Shown here one piece after another: positions 1 to 8,294 of a stretch of 64,000 bases of DNA (positions are counted from its first letter, which is position 1; each line of letters begins with the position of its first letter). The translations under genes and the position numbers were made by a program. Location: the NCBI RefSeq assembly GCF_009857745.1, contig NZ_WWEN01000006.1, positions 153,015 to 217,014 of the forward strand, read 5' to 3'. Source of the stretch: Thalassovita mangrovi (GTDB taxonomy: Bacteria > Pseudomonadota > Alphaproteobacteria > Rhodobacterales > Rhodobacteraceae). The notes under the pieces were generated by a model that was not told where the DNA came from, ran no database searches, and saw only the letters and a program-made list of their open reading frames with translations.

Positions 1-1
1 G

Positions 2-679
2 ACGCTCGATTTCGCCCGATTCCAGTCGGAGGAAGCCCGCACCATCGCCAAGATCGGGTTGGCAAATTACTTCGCGGGTGCGGCCCTGATGCCCTACGGC
101 GATTTCCTGGCCGCGGCGCAGGAAACCCGGCACGACCTGGAACTGCTGTCGCACCGCTTCGGCGCCTCGATCGAACAGGTGGCGCACCGGTTGTCGACGC
201 TGCAGCGCCCCGGCGCCAAGGGCATCCCGTTCTTCTTCGTCCGGGTCGATCAGGCCGGCACCATCACCAAGCGCCATTCGGCCACCCGGCTGCAATTCGC
301 CCGCTTCGGCGGCGCCTGCCCCTTGTGGAACGTGCACAGGGCGTTCGAAAGCCCGGGACGTTTCCTGCGCCAGCTGGCCGAAACGCCCGACGGGGTGCGC
401 TATATCAACCTGGCGCGGGACGTGTCGAAATCGGGCGGGTCCTTCGGCGCGCCGGTGCGCCGCTTCGCCATCGCTTTGGGCTGCGAAACCCGCCATGCCG
501 CCGATCTGGTCTATGCCGACGATCTGGATCTGAACAACCCGCTGGCCTATGAGCCGATCGGGATTTCCTGCCGTATCTGCGAACGCACCGAATGCCATCA
601 GCGTTCGGTGCCGCCGCTGGAACGGAAGCTGACCATCGACGCCAACGAGCGCGATCTGCTGCCCTATAAGGTCGGCTGA
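2..679 (+). CDS. Short-chain fatty acyl-CoA transcriptional regulator, 3' part (ScfR family)
   Basis: The reading frame is already open at the left edge, so the 5' end with the expected HTH domain lies outside the window. The visible 225 residues match the C-terminal half of the ScfR/RamB-type regulators (IrrE-like peptidase fold followed by the DUF2083 region). These sense short-chain acyl-CoA and control acetate or propionate metabolism. The C-terminus carries the family's Cys cluster (CRICERTEC) followed by a conserved tail ending NERDLLPYKVG, consistent with a natural 3' end. An internal TTG at 59 is not a likely start because homologous sequence continues upstream. The target genes are not visible. 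Confidence 0.8.
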   Translation, partial: TLDFARFQSEEARTIAKIGLANYFAGAALMPYGDFLAAAQETRHDLELLSHRFGASIEQVAHRLSTLQRPGAKGIPFFFVRVDQAGTITKRHSATRLQFARFGGACPLWNVHRAFESPGRFLRQLAETPDGVRYINLARDVSKSGGSFGAPVRRFAIALGCETRHAADLVYADDLDLNNPLAYEPIGISCRICERTECHQRSVPPLERKLTIDANERDLLPYKVG

Positions 680-686
680 GCACCAA

Positions 687-828
687 GCCGGGCCAGCGCT
701 AGTCCGCGGGGCGGCGCTGCGACGATCCGGCATGGCAGTTTATCCCGCCAAACCCATGCGCCCTGTCAGCATCGGAACCAACCCCTCAAACGCGCCAGCC
801 CGTGCGGGCGGACTGGCGCTGGCCCGGC
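687..828. repeat. Palindrome-ended intergenic element, copy 1
   Basis: A 142-bp block lies just after the regulator. Its two ends are inverted complements of each other: 21 bp at 687-707 and 21 bp at 808-828, with one mismatch at 700. A diverged second copy lies at 36819-36961. The two share the terminal arms, the internal string CATGGCAGTTTATCC, and a GCGCCAGCCCG block that can itself pair with the right arm. No open reading frame of its own is convincing. It could be a MITE, a REP/BIME-like element or a structured RNA. Confidence 0.7.
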
Positions 829-881
829 GGCCTGACGGCCTCGTTCCGGGCTGGAACTCTTCCGAAAACTGGCAAGGCACG

Positions 882-910
882 AAAAAGGGCGGCAACTTGC
901 GTTGCCGCCC
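882..910 (-). terminator. Rho-independent terminator downstream of the ydcH-like gene
   Basis: A perfect 10-bp stem, 887-896 pairing with 901-910 around a TTGC loop, is followed on the minus strand by five Ts (the A run at 882-886). It lies about 95 bases past the stop of the minus-strand gene at 1004. Confidence 0.8.
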
Positions 911-1003
911 TCCCCCGAGGGAAATTACTCGTACCGTACCTCTTGGCGCCGGGGACCGGTGGGAGGCATGACGCCCCCGCCCCGGTCGCGGCGCGTCCGG
1001 TTC

Positions 1004-1246
1004 TTACGCCTGCTCTTTCAGATAGGCGTAGATTTCGTCCTTCAGCGCGGCGCGGCGCTTGCGCAGGTCGACCTCCGCCAGTTCCTCGACCGGTTCGACA
1101 TTGGTTTCGGCGCGATGCACCGTGCGGTTCAGCTCGTGATACTCATCCGCCAGCTTGACGAAATGGTTGTCGCTGACCTTCAGCGCATGGATTTTCTCTG
1201 CGAATTCGGGGAATTCTTCGTGCAGTTCGTGGGGGGTGTTAGACAT
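1004..1246 (-). CDS. YdcH family protein (DUF465)
   Basis: An 80-residue, charged, mostly alpha-helical protein. It matches the DUF465/YdcH family in size and in the typical core FxxLxDEYHELNRxVHRAE followed by a Leu/Lys/Arg-rich helix near the C-terminus. The family is small, cytosolic and has no established biochemical role. The start ATG at 1246 is preceded by AAAGGAGA, a good ribosome binding site. It is a single-gene unit with its own terminator at 882-910. Confidence 0.8.
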   Translation of the reverse strand: MSNTPHELHEEFPEFAEKIHALKVSDNHFVKLADEYHELNRTVHRAETNVEPVEELAEVDLRKRRAALKDEIYAYLKEQA

Positions 1247-1368
1247 CGCGCGGTCTCCTTTGATTCTGTTGTAGCGGACCCTAGCCTTTACCGGAGCGCC
1301 GCAACTTTGACACGGATCAAAAGCGCGGCGGAGATACCGGTTTTTCGGGGATTTTTTCGGTTGCGCGT

Positions 1369-2376
1369 CTAGAGCCTGTAAACCCGGTTCGCGGTGCCCG
1401 AAAACAGCGCCTGCTGCGCCGCCTCGTCATAGCGCGCCGCGATCTTCTTCATCGCGTTCCAATAGGTCACGTAACCGACCGACAGCTTGTCGACCGGGAA
1501 GTTGCTTTCGAACATCGCGCGCTCGGGGCCGAAGATGTCGATCATGTGGTGATAGTAATGCGCCTGCGCCTCGACCAGCTCGTCCGATGTGGGCGGGGTG
1601 TTGCGGCTGTCCCAGCCAAACCCATTGACCGGCATCGCCAGCCCGCCGAGCTTCGCCACCACGTTGGGGCACTCGGCGATGGCGGCCATTTCGTCCTGCC
1701 ACTGGGCAAAACGATCCTCGCGCCTGCCCTCGAAACGGTGAGTGCCGATGGGCGTGCCGAAGTGATCGAGGATGATGGTGGTGTCCGGGCAGGCCTTGGC
1801 GAGGGACAGGAATTCGCCGTTCTGCGGGTGGAAATGCCAGGTGTCATAGGTCAGCCCGCGCGCCCCCAGCACCCGCACCCCGCGCTGGAAATCCAGGTCG
1901 GTATAGAGATGCGGGATCGGCTGGCCCTGGAACATGAATTTTTCACGCTCCTCGTCCCAGGCCCCGGCATGGCGGATGCCACGAAACAGGGGGGATGCCG
2001 CTTCGTGCGCGTCCAGCACCGCGTTCAGGGTATCGGTGTCGAGCCGCAGATCGGCATGGGCGACGATCCCGGCGATCTGCGCCTTTTGCGGCTGTTTCGC
2101 GGCCTCAGCGGCGATGCCCGCGACGTAACGGGTTTCCCCCACCGGCGCGAAGGGTTTCGGCGCATCATTGTCATAGGCGGATCGGCATTCGATGAACACC
2201 GTGCGCGTCACATTGTGCCCCGCCTGGGTGTCGGACCAGAGCTCGCCCAGCTCATAGGTGCTGCCCAGCCTGTCAGCCCAGAAATGGTGATGCGGATCGG
2301 TGATCTCGCGCGCGGGATCGATGATGTCTTCGCGCACCTGGTCGTGCCAGGCGCTCAGGTTTTCCGGATAGTGCAT
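1369..2376 (-). CDS. Amidohydrolase family protein (amidohydrolase_2)
   Basis: A 335-residue TIM-barrel metal-dependent hydrolase. The N-terminal ITDPHHHFW motif is the metal-binding HxH signature of the amidohydrolase-2 group (relatives of 2-pyrone-4,6-dicarboxylate lactonase and 4-sulfomuconolactone hydrolase). A later ILDHFG segment and the C-terminal MFESNFPVDK motif, carrying the barrel's Asp, complete the pattern. The start at 2376 is preceded by a purine-rich GGGAGGGG. The substrate cannot be read from the sequence, but lactones or aromatic ring-cleavage products are usual. It has no operon partner. Confidence 0.8.
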   Translation of the reverse strand: MHYPENLSAWHDQVREDIIDPAREITDPHHHFWADRLGSTYELGELWSDTQAGHNVTRTVFIECRSAYDNDAPKPFAPVGETRYVAGIAAEAAKQPQKAQIAGIVAHADLRLDTDTLNAVLDAHEAASPLFRGIRHAGAWDEEREKFMFQGQPIPHLYTDLDFQRGVRVLGARGLTYDTWHFHPQNGEFLSLAKACPDTTIILDHFGTPIGTHRFEGRREDRFAQWQDEMAAIAECPNVVAKLGGLAMPVNGFGWDSRNTPPTSDELVEAQAHYYHHMIDIFGPERAMFESNFPVDKLSVGYVTYWNAMKKIAARYDEAAQQALFSGTANRVYRL

Positions 2377-2446
2377 GGGCCTCCCCTCCCTTTCATTTAG
2401 GAAAGATTAGGGGCGGCACCACACGCGGGGCAAATATTCCGGTGCG

Positions 2447-3103
2447 TCACACCTTGGCTTTTCGCCATCCGGCACGCTGGGCATCGGCCTCGGAACAGAA
2501 CCAACGCTCCCCCTTCGATGGGGAAATCTTGGTTTTCGAGTAATATTTCTGCCCCGGCATGTGATAGATCTTTTCACCCGAACGGCTGATATTGCCCTTG
2601 ATCGCGCATTCCTTGCTGCCGACGAGTTTACCGGCTGTTCGGATCAGGCGGAATTGCGCAGGCGACTGGACCTGCATCCCCATGAGGCCAGCCATGCGCG
2701 CCCGCGCCCGGTCTTCCGCCGGAACGTAGCGCGTCGAATATTTCCGGTATGCGAAAGCGACGCCGTTTGAAACCAGCGCTTCGCCGACATCCTGCCCGTC
2801 GATCCGGCACGTCGCAACGACGCGCCCGTATTGGTCCGTGTCCAGCGCCTCGCATTCGGCCTGCTTGCCCGCGAAGGCCCGATCGGCCCAGGCTGCCGCC
2901 CACGCCCCGCAGTCCCATGCGACCTTCTGTTCGGTTCGGCAGCGTTGCGATGATTCCGGCGCATCTATACCGTGCAACCGCACCCGCACACCCCCGACAT
3001 CAAGGGTATCGGCGTCGACCACCCTCACCAGCCCCTGTGGTGCGGCAAAAGCCATGACCGGAAGGAAGAGCGCCAGAATGAGCAGGTTAAGAATCTTTAA
3101 CAT
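2447..3103 (-). CDS. Secreted thermonuclease-like protein (SNase domain)
   Basis: A 218-residue protein with a clear N-terminal signal peptide of about 20 residues ([20 protein letters not shown]). It then has an SNase/OB-fold domain with [17 protein letters not shown] and [10 protein letters not shown] motifs, and [15 protein letters not shown] later. The C-terminal 55 residues form a separate small module ([18 protein letters not shown] through WFCSEADAQ), seen on other alphaproteobacterial SNase-like proteins and of uncertain role. Expected to act outside the cytoplasm on nucleic acids, though catalytic activity is inferred only from the motifs. Confidence 0.85.
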   Translation of the reverse strand: MLKILNLLILALFLPVMAFAAPQGLVRVVDADTLDVGGVRVRLHGIDAPESSQRCRTEQKVAWDCGAWAAAWADRAFAGKQAECEALDTDQYGRVVATCRIDGQDVGEALVSNGVAFAYRKYSTRYVPAEDRARARMAGLMGMQVQSPAQFRLIRTAGKLVGSKECAIKGNISRSGEKIYHMPGQKYYSKTKISPSKGERWFCSEADAQRAGWRKAKV

Positions 3104-3153
3104 AAAGTTAACGTGGCTCCCGTCACGTTAACTTTCAAGAGATTTCCACACCT

Positions 3154-4812
3154 CTAGCGCTGCTCGGTCTGCCATTTCGGGTGCACCCACGGGGCTTCAT
3201 TCGCGGCGGGCAGCATGCCGCGCCCCAGCAGGTGATCGCTGACCTTTTCGCCCACCATGATCGACGGAGCGTTCAGGTTGCCATTGGTGATGCGCGGGAA
3301 GATCGAGCTGTCGGCCACCCGCAGCCCATCGACCCCGATCACCCGCGCCTGCGGGTCGACAACCGCCAACGGATCGTCGGCGGCACCCATCCGGCAGGTG
3401 CCGCAAGGGTGATAGGCGCTTTCGGCATGGTCGCGGATGAAACTGTCGATCTCGTCGTCGCTCTGCAATTCGTCGCCCGGCTGGATCGCGTGGCGGACGT
3501 AAGGCGCGAAGGCCTCCTGCCCGAAGATTTCGCGGGTCAGCCGGATGCAGGCACGGAAATCGCGCCAGTCGCTGTCCTGGCTCATGTAGTTGAAACGGAT
3601 CGCCGGGGCGTCCTTGGGATCGGCGCTGCTGAGCGTGACGGAGCCGCGCGAGGCGCTGCGCATCGGGCCGACATGGGCCTGGAACCCGTGACCTTCCGCC
3701 GCCGCCTTGCCGTCGTAGCGCACCGCGAGGGGAAGGAAATGATACTGGATATCGGGGTATTGCACGCCTGCACGCGAGCGGATGAAGGCGGCGCTTTCGA
3801 ACTGGTTCGACGCGCCCAGCCCCGTCTTGGTCAGCAGCCACTGCGCCCCGATCACGCCTTTCCAGAACAGGGTCCAGTAACGATACAGCGTGATCGGCTG
3901 GCTGGCGGCCATCTGGAAATAGACCTCCAGGTGATCCTGCAGGTTGGCGCCGACACCGGGGCGGTCGGCCACCACGTCGATGCCGTGTTCGGCCAGATGC
4001 CCGGCCGGGCCGATCCCCGACAGCATCAGCAGTTTCGGCGAATTGATCGAGGAAGCGGCCACGATCACCTCGCGCCGGGCGCGGATCACCTGTGTTTGTC
4101 CTCCGCGCTCGATTTCCACCCCGACGGCACGGCCATTCTCTATCACCACCCGGCGGGCCAGACCCCGGACCAGATCGCAATTGTCCCGCCGCAAGGCCGG
4201 TTTCAGGTAGGCGTTGGCCGCCGACCAGCGCCGGCCGCGCCAGACTGTCTGTTCCATCGGGCCGAAGCCTTCCTGCTTCTCGCCGTTATAATCGCCGGTG
4301 GTCTGGTATCCGGCCTGTCTGCCGGCCTCGACAAACGCGTGATACAGCCTGTTGCGGCGCGGGCCGCGGGTGACATGCAGCGGGCCGTCCGACCCGCGCC
4401 AGGCCGGATCGCCGCCGTGGCCGCCCGAATGCCAATGTTCCATCCGCTTGAAATAGGGCAGCACGTCGGCATAGGACCAGCCCTCGGCGCCCGCATCGCG
4501 CCAATGATCGAAATCGCAGGCATGACCGCGCACGTAAACCATGCCGTTGATGCTGGACGAGCCGCCGATCACCTTGCCGCGCGGGCAGACCAGGCGGCGC
4601 CCCCCGAGATGCGGTTCTGGTTCGGAGCTGTAGCCCCAGTCATACAGCCCCATATTCATCGGGTAGCTCAGCGCCGCCGGCATCTGGATGAACGGCCCCG
4701 CGTCGGTGCCGCCATACTCGATGATCAGCACGCTCGCCCCGGCCTCGCTCAGCCGGTAGGCCATGGCACAGCCCGCCGATCCCGCGCCCACGATGACAAA
4801 ATCCGCTTCCAT
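3154..4812 (-). CDS. betA: Choline dehydrogenase (GMC oxidoreductase)
   Basis: A 552-residue FAD-dependent GMC oxidoreductase, the usual BetA length. It starts with the dinucleotide-binding [15 protein letters not shown] motif and carries the GMC signature around [18 protein letters not shown]. It ends with the catalytic-region motif [10 protein letters not shown] and [14 protein letters not shown]. BetA oxidises choline to betaine aldehyde at the membrane. Assignment to choline rather than another alcohol rests on its position with betI and choXWV. No betaine aldehyde dehydrogenase (betB) is present in the window. Confidence 0.85.
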   Translation of the reverse strand: MEADFVIVGAGSAGCAMAYRLSEAGASVLIIEYGGTDAGPFIQMPAALSYPMNMGLYDWGYSSEPEPHLGGRRLVCPRGKVIGGSSSINGMVYVRGHACDFDHWRDAGAEGWSYADVLPYFKRMEHWHSGGHGGDPAWRGSDGPLHVTRGPRRNRLYHAFVEAGRQAGYQTTGDYNGEKQEGFGPMEQTVWRGRRWSAANAYLKPALRRDNCDLVRGLARRVVIENGRAVGVEIERGGQTQVIRARREVIVAASSINSPKLLMLSGIGPAGHLAEHGIDVVADRPGVGANLQDHLEVYFQMAASQPITLYRYWTLFWKGVIGAQWLLTKTGLGASNQFESAAFIRSRAGVQYPDIQYHFLPLAVRYDGKAAAEGHGFQAHVGPMRSASRGSVTLSSADPKDAPAIRFNYMSQDSDWRDFRACIRLTREIFGQEAFAPYVRHAIQPGDELQSDDEIDSFIRDHAESAYHPCGTCRMGAADDPLAVVDPQARVIGVDGLRVADSSIFPRITNGNLNAPSIMVGEKVSDHLLGRGMLPAANEAPWVHPKWQTEQR

Positions 4813-4845
4813 CTCTCTATCCTCAGGTCCGGGCGGCGCCCGGGA

Positions 4846-5115
4846 TCACTCGGCGCACCATCTGGCCTTCATCTGCTTCAGGAATTCTGCCGTCAGCGGC
4901 ACATCGGTGCTGGCCAGGACGGTATCCATGCCACAGCGAGGGCAGACAGCCGTTTCGCCCGCCGGGCGGTTGTCGAACGGGGGCTCCTCGATCCATTCCG
5001 TGATCTCGGACGGATCAAAGATCGCAAGGCAGTCGAAACACCCCGCCTGATCGCTTTTCATCAGGGTGTCGCGGTGCCGCGAGCTGAAGTAATGTGCACG
5101 CTCGATATCCATCAT
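4846..5115 (-). CDS. Small Cys-rich protein between betI and betA
   Basis: An 89-residue protein with two CxxC pairs, CFDC and CPRC, likely forming one zinc site. There is no signal peptide or membrane segment. It lies between betI and betA on the same strand, separated by only 33 bp from betA and 37 bp from betI, so it is probably co-transcribed with them. The family is not recognised by name; a zinc-ribbon structural or regulatory role is plausible but not shown. The start could be either of the two adjacent Met codons. Confidence 0.65.
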   Translation of the reverse strand: MMDIERAHYFSSRHRDTLMKSDQAGCFDCLAIFDPSEITEWIEEPPFDNRPAGETAVCPRCGMDTVLASTDVPLTAEFLKQMKARWCAE

Positions 5116-5152
5116 TCGCCCCTCGGGGATGCCCCGCCCTTACCCGGCGGGT

Positions 5153-5737
5153 TCATCTCTCTTCCCTCGCGGCTTCCAGCTCGAAACAGCGCAGCACCTG
5201 TTCGACCGCATGATCGCGGTCGGGCTGGTCGTGGCCCAGCGTGTGTTTCAGATAGACCCCGTCGATCAGCGCCGCGATGCGGTCGGCGACCTCGCCCGCG
5301 CGGTCGCCCACCAGCGGGCGCAGGCCGTGGCGCAGGTTCGACCGGACACGGGCTTGATAGGCGCGCAACAGCCGCTGCGCCTCGTCCGACACTTGCGCCA
5401 GCACATAAAAATTCAGCCAGGCCGCCACCACGTCGCGGCGGAAATTGGTCTGGCTGAAGCTGGCGCGCACGATCGCCTCGACCCGTTCGGCCGGGGTTGT
5501 CGCCATACCCAGGGCGCCGCGTACCTCCGCCGCGTAAAGCGCCAGAGTGTGGCGCATCGCGGCCAGGAAAATCTGTTCCTTGCCGCCGAAATAATGATGC
5601 GCCAGCGCGCTGGACATGCCGGCGCGCTTGGCGATCTGACTGACCGTCACGTCCAAAGTGCCGCTTTCGCCGATCTCCGCGATTGTCGCTTTTACAAGCG
5701 CGGCGCGGCGTATAGGCTCCATTCCCAGCTTAGGCAT
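5153..5737 (-). CDS. betI: TetR-family repressor of the choline locus
   Basis: A 194-residue TetR regulator. The N-terminal HTH reads TVSQIAKRAGMSSALAHHYFGGKEQ, characteristic of BetI, followed by a helical ligand-binding domain with LNFYVLAQ and YLKHTLG segments. BetI represses bet/cho genes and is released by choline. It heads a minus-strand group with the Cys-rich gene and betA and is divergent from choX. The intergenic region contains a perfect inverted repeat at 5776-5789 that fits a BetI-type operator. Confidence 0.88.
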   Translation of the reverse strand: MPKLGMEPIRRAALVKATIAEIGESGTLDVTVSQIAKRAGMSSALAHHYFGGKEQIFLAAMRHTLALYAAEVRGALGMATTPAERVEAIVRASFSQTNFRRDVVAAWLNFYVLAQVSDEAQRLLRAYQARVRSNLRHGLRPLVGDRAGEVADRIAALIDGVYLKHTLGHDQPDRDHAVEQVLRCFELEAAREER

Positions 5738-5775
5738 GCAGAAACTCCTTGCCAGAAAAAGCTAGAAGTATTTTT

Positions 5776-5789
5776 ATTGACTCGTCAAT
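5776..5789. promoter_or_regulatory. Putative BetI operator
   Basis: The arms ATTGAC and GTCAAT form a perfect inverted repeat separated by TC. They sit in the AT-rich 76-bp region between divergent betI and choX, 25 bases upstream of the choX start. Similar ATTGA...TCAAT palindromes are known BetI targets; use here is inferred from position. Confidence 0.6.
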
Positions 5790-5813
5790 CAAGAAAAAAT
5801 CAGGGAGGTCGCA

Positions 5814-6737
5814 ATGACCATCAAATCGACGCTTTCCGTGCTGGCCCTGCTGGCCGCCACCCCCGCTTTGGCCGATTGCGGCGAGGTCACTTTCTCCGAC
5901 GTGGGCTGGACCGACATCACCGCCACCACAGCCGCGACCACCGTGGTGCTGGAAGCCCTGGGCTATGACACCGACATCAAGGTGCTGTCGGTGCCGGTGA
6001 CCTATACCTCGCTGGCGGGCGGCGACGTGGACGTGTTCCTGGGCAACTGGATGCCGACGATGGAGGCCGATATCGCCCCCTATCGCGACGCCGGAACCGT
6101 CGACACCGTGCGCGCCAACCTTCAGGGCGCGAAATACACCCTGGCGGTGAACAAGGTGGCCGCCGATCTGGGCATCAAGGATTTCGCCGATATCGCGGCG
6201 CAGAAGGACGCGCTGGACGGCAAGATCTACGGTATCGAGCCGGGCAATGACGGCAACCGGCTGATCATGGACATGATCGCCGGAAACGCCTTTGGCCTTG
6301 ACGGGTTCGAGGTGGTGGAAAGCTCCGAACAGGGGATGCTGGCGCAGGTGGCGCGGGCCGACCGCAAGGGCGAACCGGTGGTGTTCCTGGGCTGGGAACC
6401 GCACCCGATGAACGCCAATTTCGACATGTCCTATCTGACCGGCGGCGATGACTGGTTCGGCCCGAACCTGGGCGGCGCTACCGTTTATACCAACACCCGC
6501 GCGGGGTATGTCAGCGAATGCCCGAATGTCGGCAAGCTGCTGACCAACCTGGAATTCTCGCTGGCGATGGAAAACGAAATCATGGGCGCGATCCTGAATG
6601 ACGGCACCGACCCGGCCGATGCGGCGGGGGCGTGGCTGAAGGCCAACCCCGCGTCGCTCAGCGGCTGGCTCGACGGCGTGACCACCAAGGATGGCGGCGA
6701 CGCGATGGCCGCCGTCAAGGGCGCGCTCGGGCTCTGA
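5814..6737 (+). CDS. choX: Choline ABC transporter substrate-binding protein
   Basis: A 307-residue periplasmic binding protein of the OpuAC/ChoX class. It has a signal peptide (MTIKSTLSVLALLAATPALA) and then CGEVTFSDVGWTDITATTAATTVVLEAL. Trp and Tyr residues typical of quaternary-amine cages appear in LGNWMPTMEAD, GIEPGNDGNRL and FLGWEPHPMN. It binds choline in the periplasm and delivers it to ChoW/ChoV. The ATG at 5814 is preceded by CAGGGAGG. A strong hairpin after the gene (6755-6780) probably sets differential expression from the downstream permease genes. Confidence 0.9.
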   Translation: MTIKSTLSVLALLAATPALADCGEVTFSDVGWTDITATTAATTVVLEALGYDTDIKVLSVPVTYTSLAGGDVDVFLGNWMPTMEADIAPYRDAGTVDTVRANLQGAKYTLAVNKVAADLGIKDFADIAAQKDALDGKIYGIEPGNDGNRLIMDMIAGNAFGLDGFEVVESSEQGMLAQVARADRKGEPVVFLGWEPHPMNANFDMSYLTGGDDWFGPNLGGATVYTNTRAGYVSECPNVGKLLTNLEFSLAMENEIMGAILNDGTDPADAAGAWLKANPASLSGWLDGVTTKDGGDAMAAVKGALGL

Positions 6738-6754
6738 TCCCCGGACCTTCCACT

Positions 6755-6780
6755 GGCCTCCCCCGGGACCGGGGGAGGCC
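6755..6780 (+). terminator. Hairpin between choX and the downstream exporter gene
   Basis: A perfect 10-bp GC-only-rich stem (6755-6764 with 6771-6780, loop GGGACC) begins 17 bases after the choX stop. No U tract follows, so it is more likely an mRNA-stabilising or attenuating hairpin of the kind seen after binding-protein genes than a full terminator. Confidence 0.6.
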
Positions 6781-6838
6781 GGCAGGAAACCGCTACGACC
6801 TGACGGGGCATTGCCCGCCCCGACCGAAGGAGACCGTC

Positions 6839-7456
6839 ATGACGCTGACCGCCCTCGCCCTTTTCGTGCCCGCCTGTTTCGCGCTGAACGCCGCGCCGGG
6901 GCCGAACAACCTGCTGGCCTTTTCCAACGCCTCGCGCCTGGGCTTCTGGCGCGCGGTGGCGGGCAGCATCGGACGTCTGCCCGCCTTCGCCGCAATGATC
7001 GCCATTGTCGCGCTCGGGCTCGGGGCGCTGCTGGCCGCGTCCGAGGCCGCCTTCTCGGCGGTGAAATATGCCGGGGCGGCCTATCTGATCTATGTCGGCT
7101 GGAAGCTCTGGCGCGCCCCCGCCCCCGACGCGGCCGAGATGCGCGTGCGCGACGACAGCACCTCGGCGCTGGCCCGGCGCGATTTCCTGATCGCCATCGG
7201 CAATCCCAAGGCAATCGCGATCTTCACCGCCTTCTTTCCGCAATTCGTCGATTTCGCCGCCCCGCTGGCGCCGCAATTCCTGACGCTGGGCGGGTTGTTC
7301 CTGATCATGGAACTGGCCGCCGCAGCGCTTTACGCAGGGTTGGGGCGGGTCATGTCGGGGGTGCTGACCCCGCTGCGGCTGCACCGGCTGAACCGCGGTG
7401 TCGGCGGTTTCCTGATCTTTTCCGGCCTCGCCATGGCCCTGAACCCGAAGCACTGA
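6839..7456 (+). CDS. LysE/RhtB family exporter embedded in the cho operon
   Basis: A 205-residue membrane protein with about six hydrophobic segments. The family signature NAAPGPNNLLAFSNASRLGF lies near the N-terminus, and IGNPKAIAIFTAFFPQFVD in the middle is the classic LysE/RhtB second motif. These proteins export amino acids or related amines. The ATG at 6839 follows GAAGGAGA. The gene lies between choX and choW and ends 4 bp before choW, so it is transcribed with the choline importer. Its substrate is unknown, and its place inside this operon is unusual. Confidence 0.85.
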   Translation: MTLTALALFVPACFALNAAPGPNNLLAFSNASRLGFWRAVAGSIGRLPAFAAMIAIVALGLGALLAASEAAFSAVKYAGAAYLIYVGWKLWRAPAPDAAEMRVRDDSTSALARRDFLIAIGNPKAIAIFTAFFPQFVDFAAPLAPQFLTLGGLFLIMELAAAALYAGLGRVMSGVLTPLRLHRLNRGVGGFLIFSGLAMALNPKH

Positions 7457-7460
7457 GCGC

Positions 7461-8294
7461 ATGGACTGGATCACCGACAACAAAATTCCCGTGGGCAAAT
7501 GGGCCGCCGGCATCTTCGACTGGATGCAGGCCCATTTCGTCGTCTTCTTCGACGCGCTGTCGGATGGGCTCGAGGCGCTGATCGACGCGATCCTGTGGGG
7601 GCTGCAGACGCCGCATCCGCTGATCGTCATCGCCATCTTCGCCGCGCTGACCTATGCGCTGCACCGCAGTTGGAAAACCGCGCTGCTGGTGGCGGCCGGG
7701 TTCCTGTTCATCCTGAACCAGGATTACTGGGAAGAAACCACCGAGTCGCTGACGCTGGTCCTATCGGCCTGCGTCGTCTGTATGGGGTTGGGCGTGCCGA
7801 TCGGCATCGCCGCCGCCCACCGGCCCCGGCTTTATGCCGCGATGCGCCCGGTGCTGGACCTGATGCAGACGCTGCCCACCTTCGTCTACCTGATCCCGGC
7901 CATCGTGTTTTTCGGCATCGGCATGGTGCCGGGGCTGATCGCCACCGTCATCTTCGTGCTGCCCGCGCCGATCCGGCTGACCCATCTCGGCGTGACCTCG
8001 ACCCCGCAGGAATTGCTTGAGGCGGCGCAGGCATTTGGCGCCACCCCGCACCAGACGCTGGTCAAGGTGGAACTGCCCTATGCGCTGCCGCAGATCATGA
8101 CCGGGCTGAACCAGACCATCATGCTGTCGCTGTCGATGGTGGTGATCGCCGCGCTGGTGGGGGCCGACGGGCTGGGCGTGCCGGTGGTGCGGGCGCTCAA
8201 CCAGGTCAATACCGCGCTCGGCTTCGAATCCGGCTTCGTCATCGTGGTGCTGGCGATCCTTCTCGACCGGATGCTGAGGCTGGACCGCAAATGA
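7461..8294 (+). CDS. choW: Choline ABC transporter permease
   Basis: A 277-residue ProW/OpuAB-type permease with several membrane segments. The BPD-transport signature spans LEAAQAFGATPHQTLVKVELPYALP, with conserved MQTLPTFVYLIPAI upstream and MLSLSMVVIAALVGADGLG downstream. It forms the inner-membrane channel of the choline importer. It starts 4 bp after the exporter gene and its stop overlaps the choV start by 4 bp (ATGA), indicating translational coupling. Confidence 0.9.
   Translation: MDWITDNKIPVGKWAAGIFDWMQAHFVVFFDALSDGLEALIDAILWGLQTPHPLIVIAIFAALTYALHRSWKTALLVAAGFLFILNQDYWEETTESLTLVLSACVVCMGLGVPIGIAAAHRPRLYAAMRPVLDLMQTLPTFVYLIPAIVFFGIGMVPGLIATVIFVLPAPIRLTHLGVTSTPQELLEAAQAFGATPHQTLVKVELPYALPQIMTGLNQTIMLSLSMVVIAALVGADGLGVPVVRALNQVNTALGFESGFVIVVLAILLDRMLRLDRK

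Noticed and set aside
3181-5457. A 758-codon open frame on the plus strand opposite betA and betI
   Set aside because: It is antisense to clear family members (GMC oxidoreductase, TetR), is rich in Arg/Ala/Gly/His as expected from GC-rich antisense, and has no recognisable domain.
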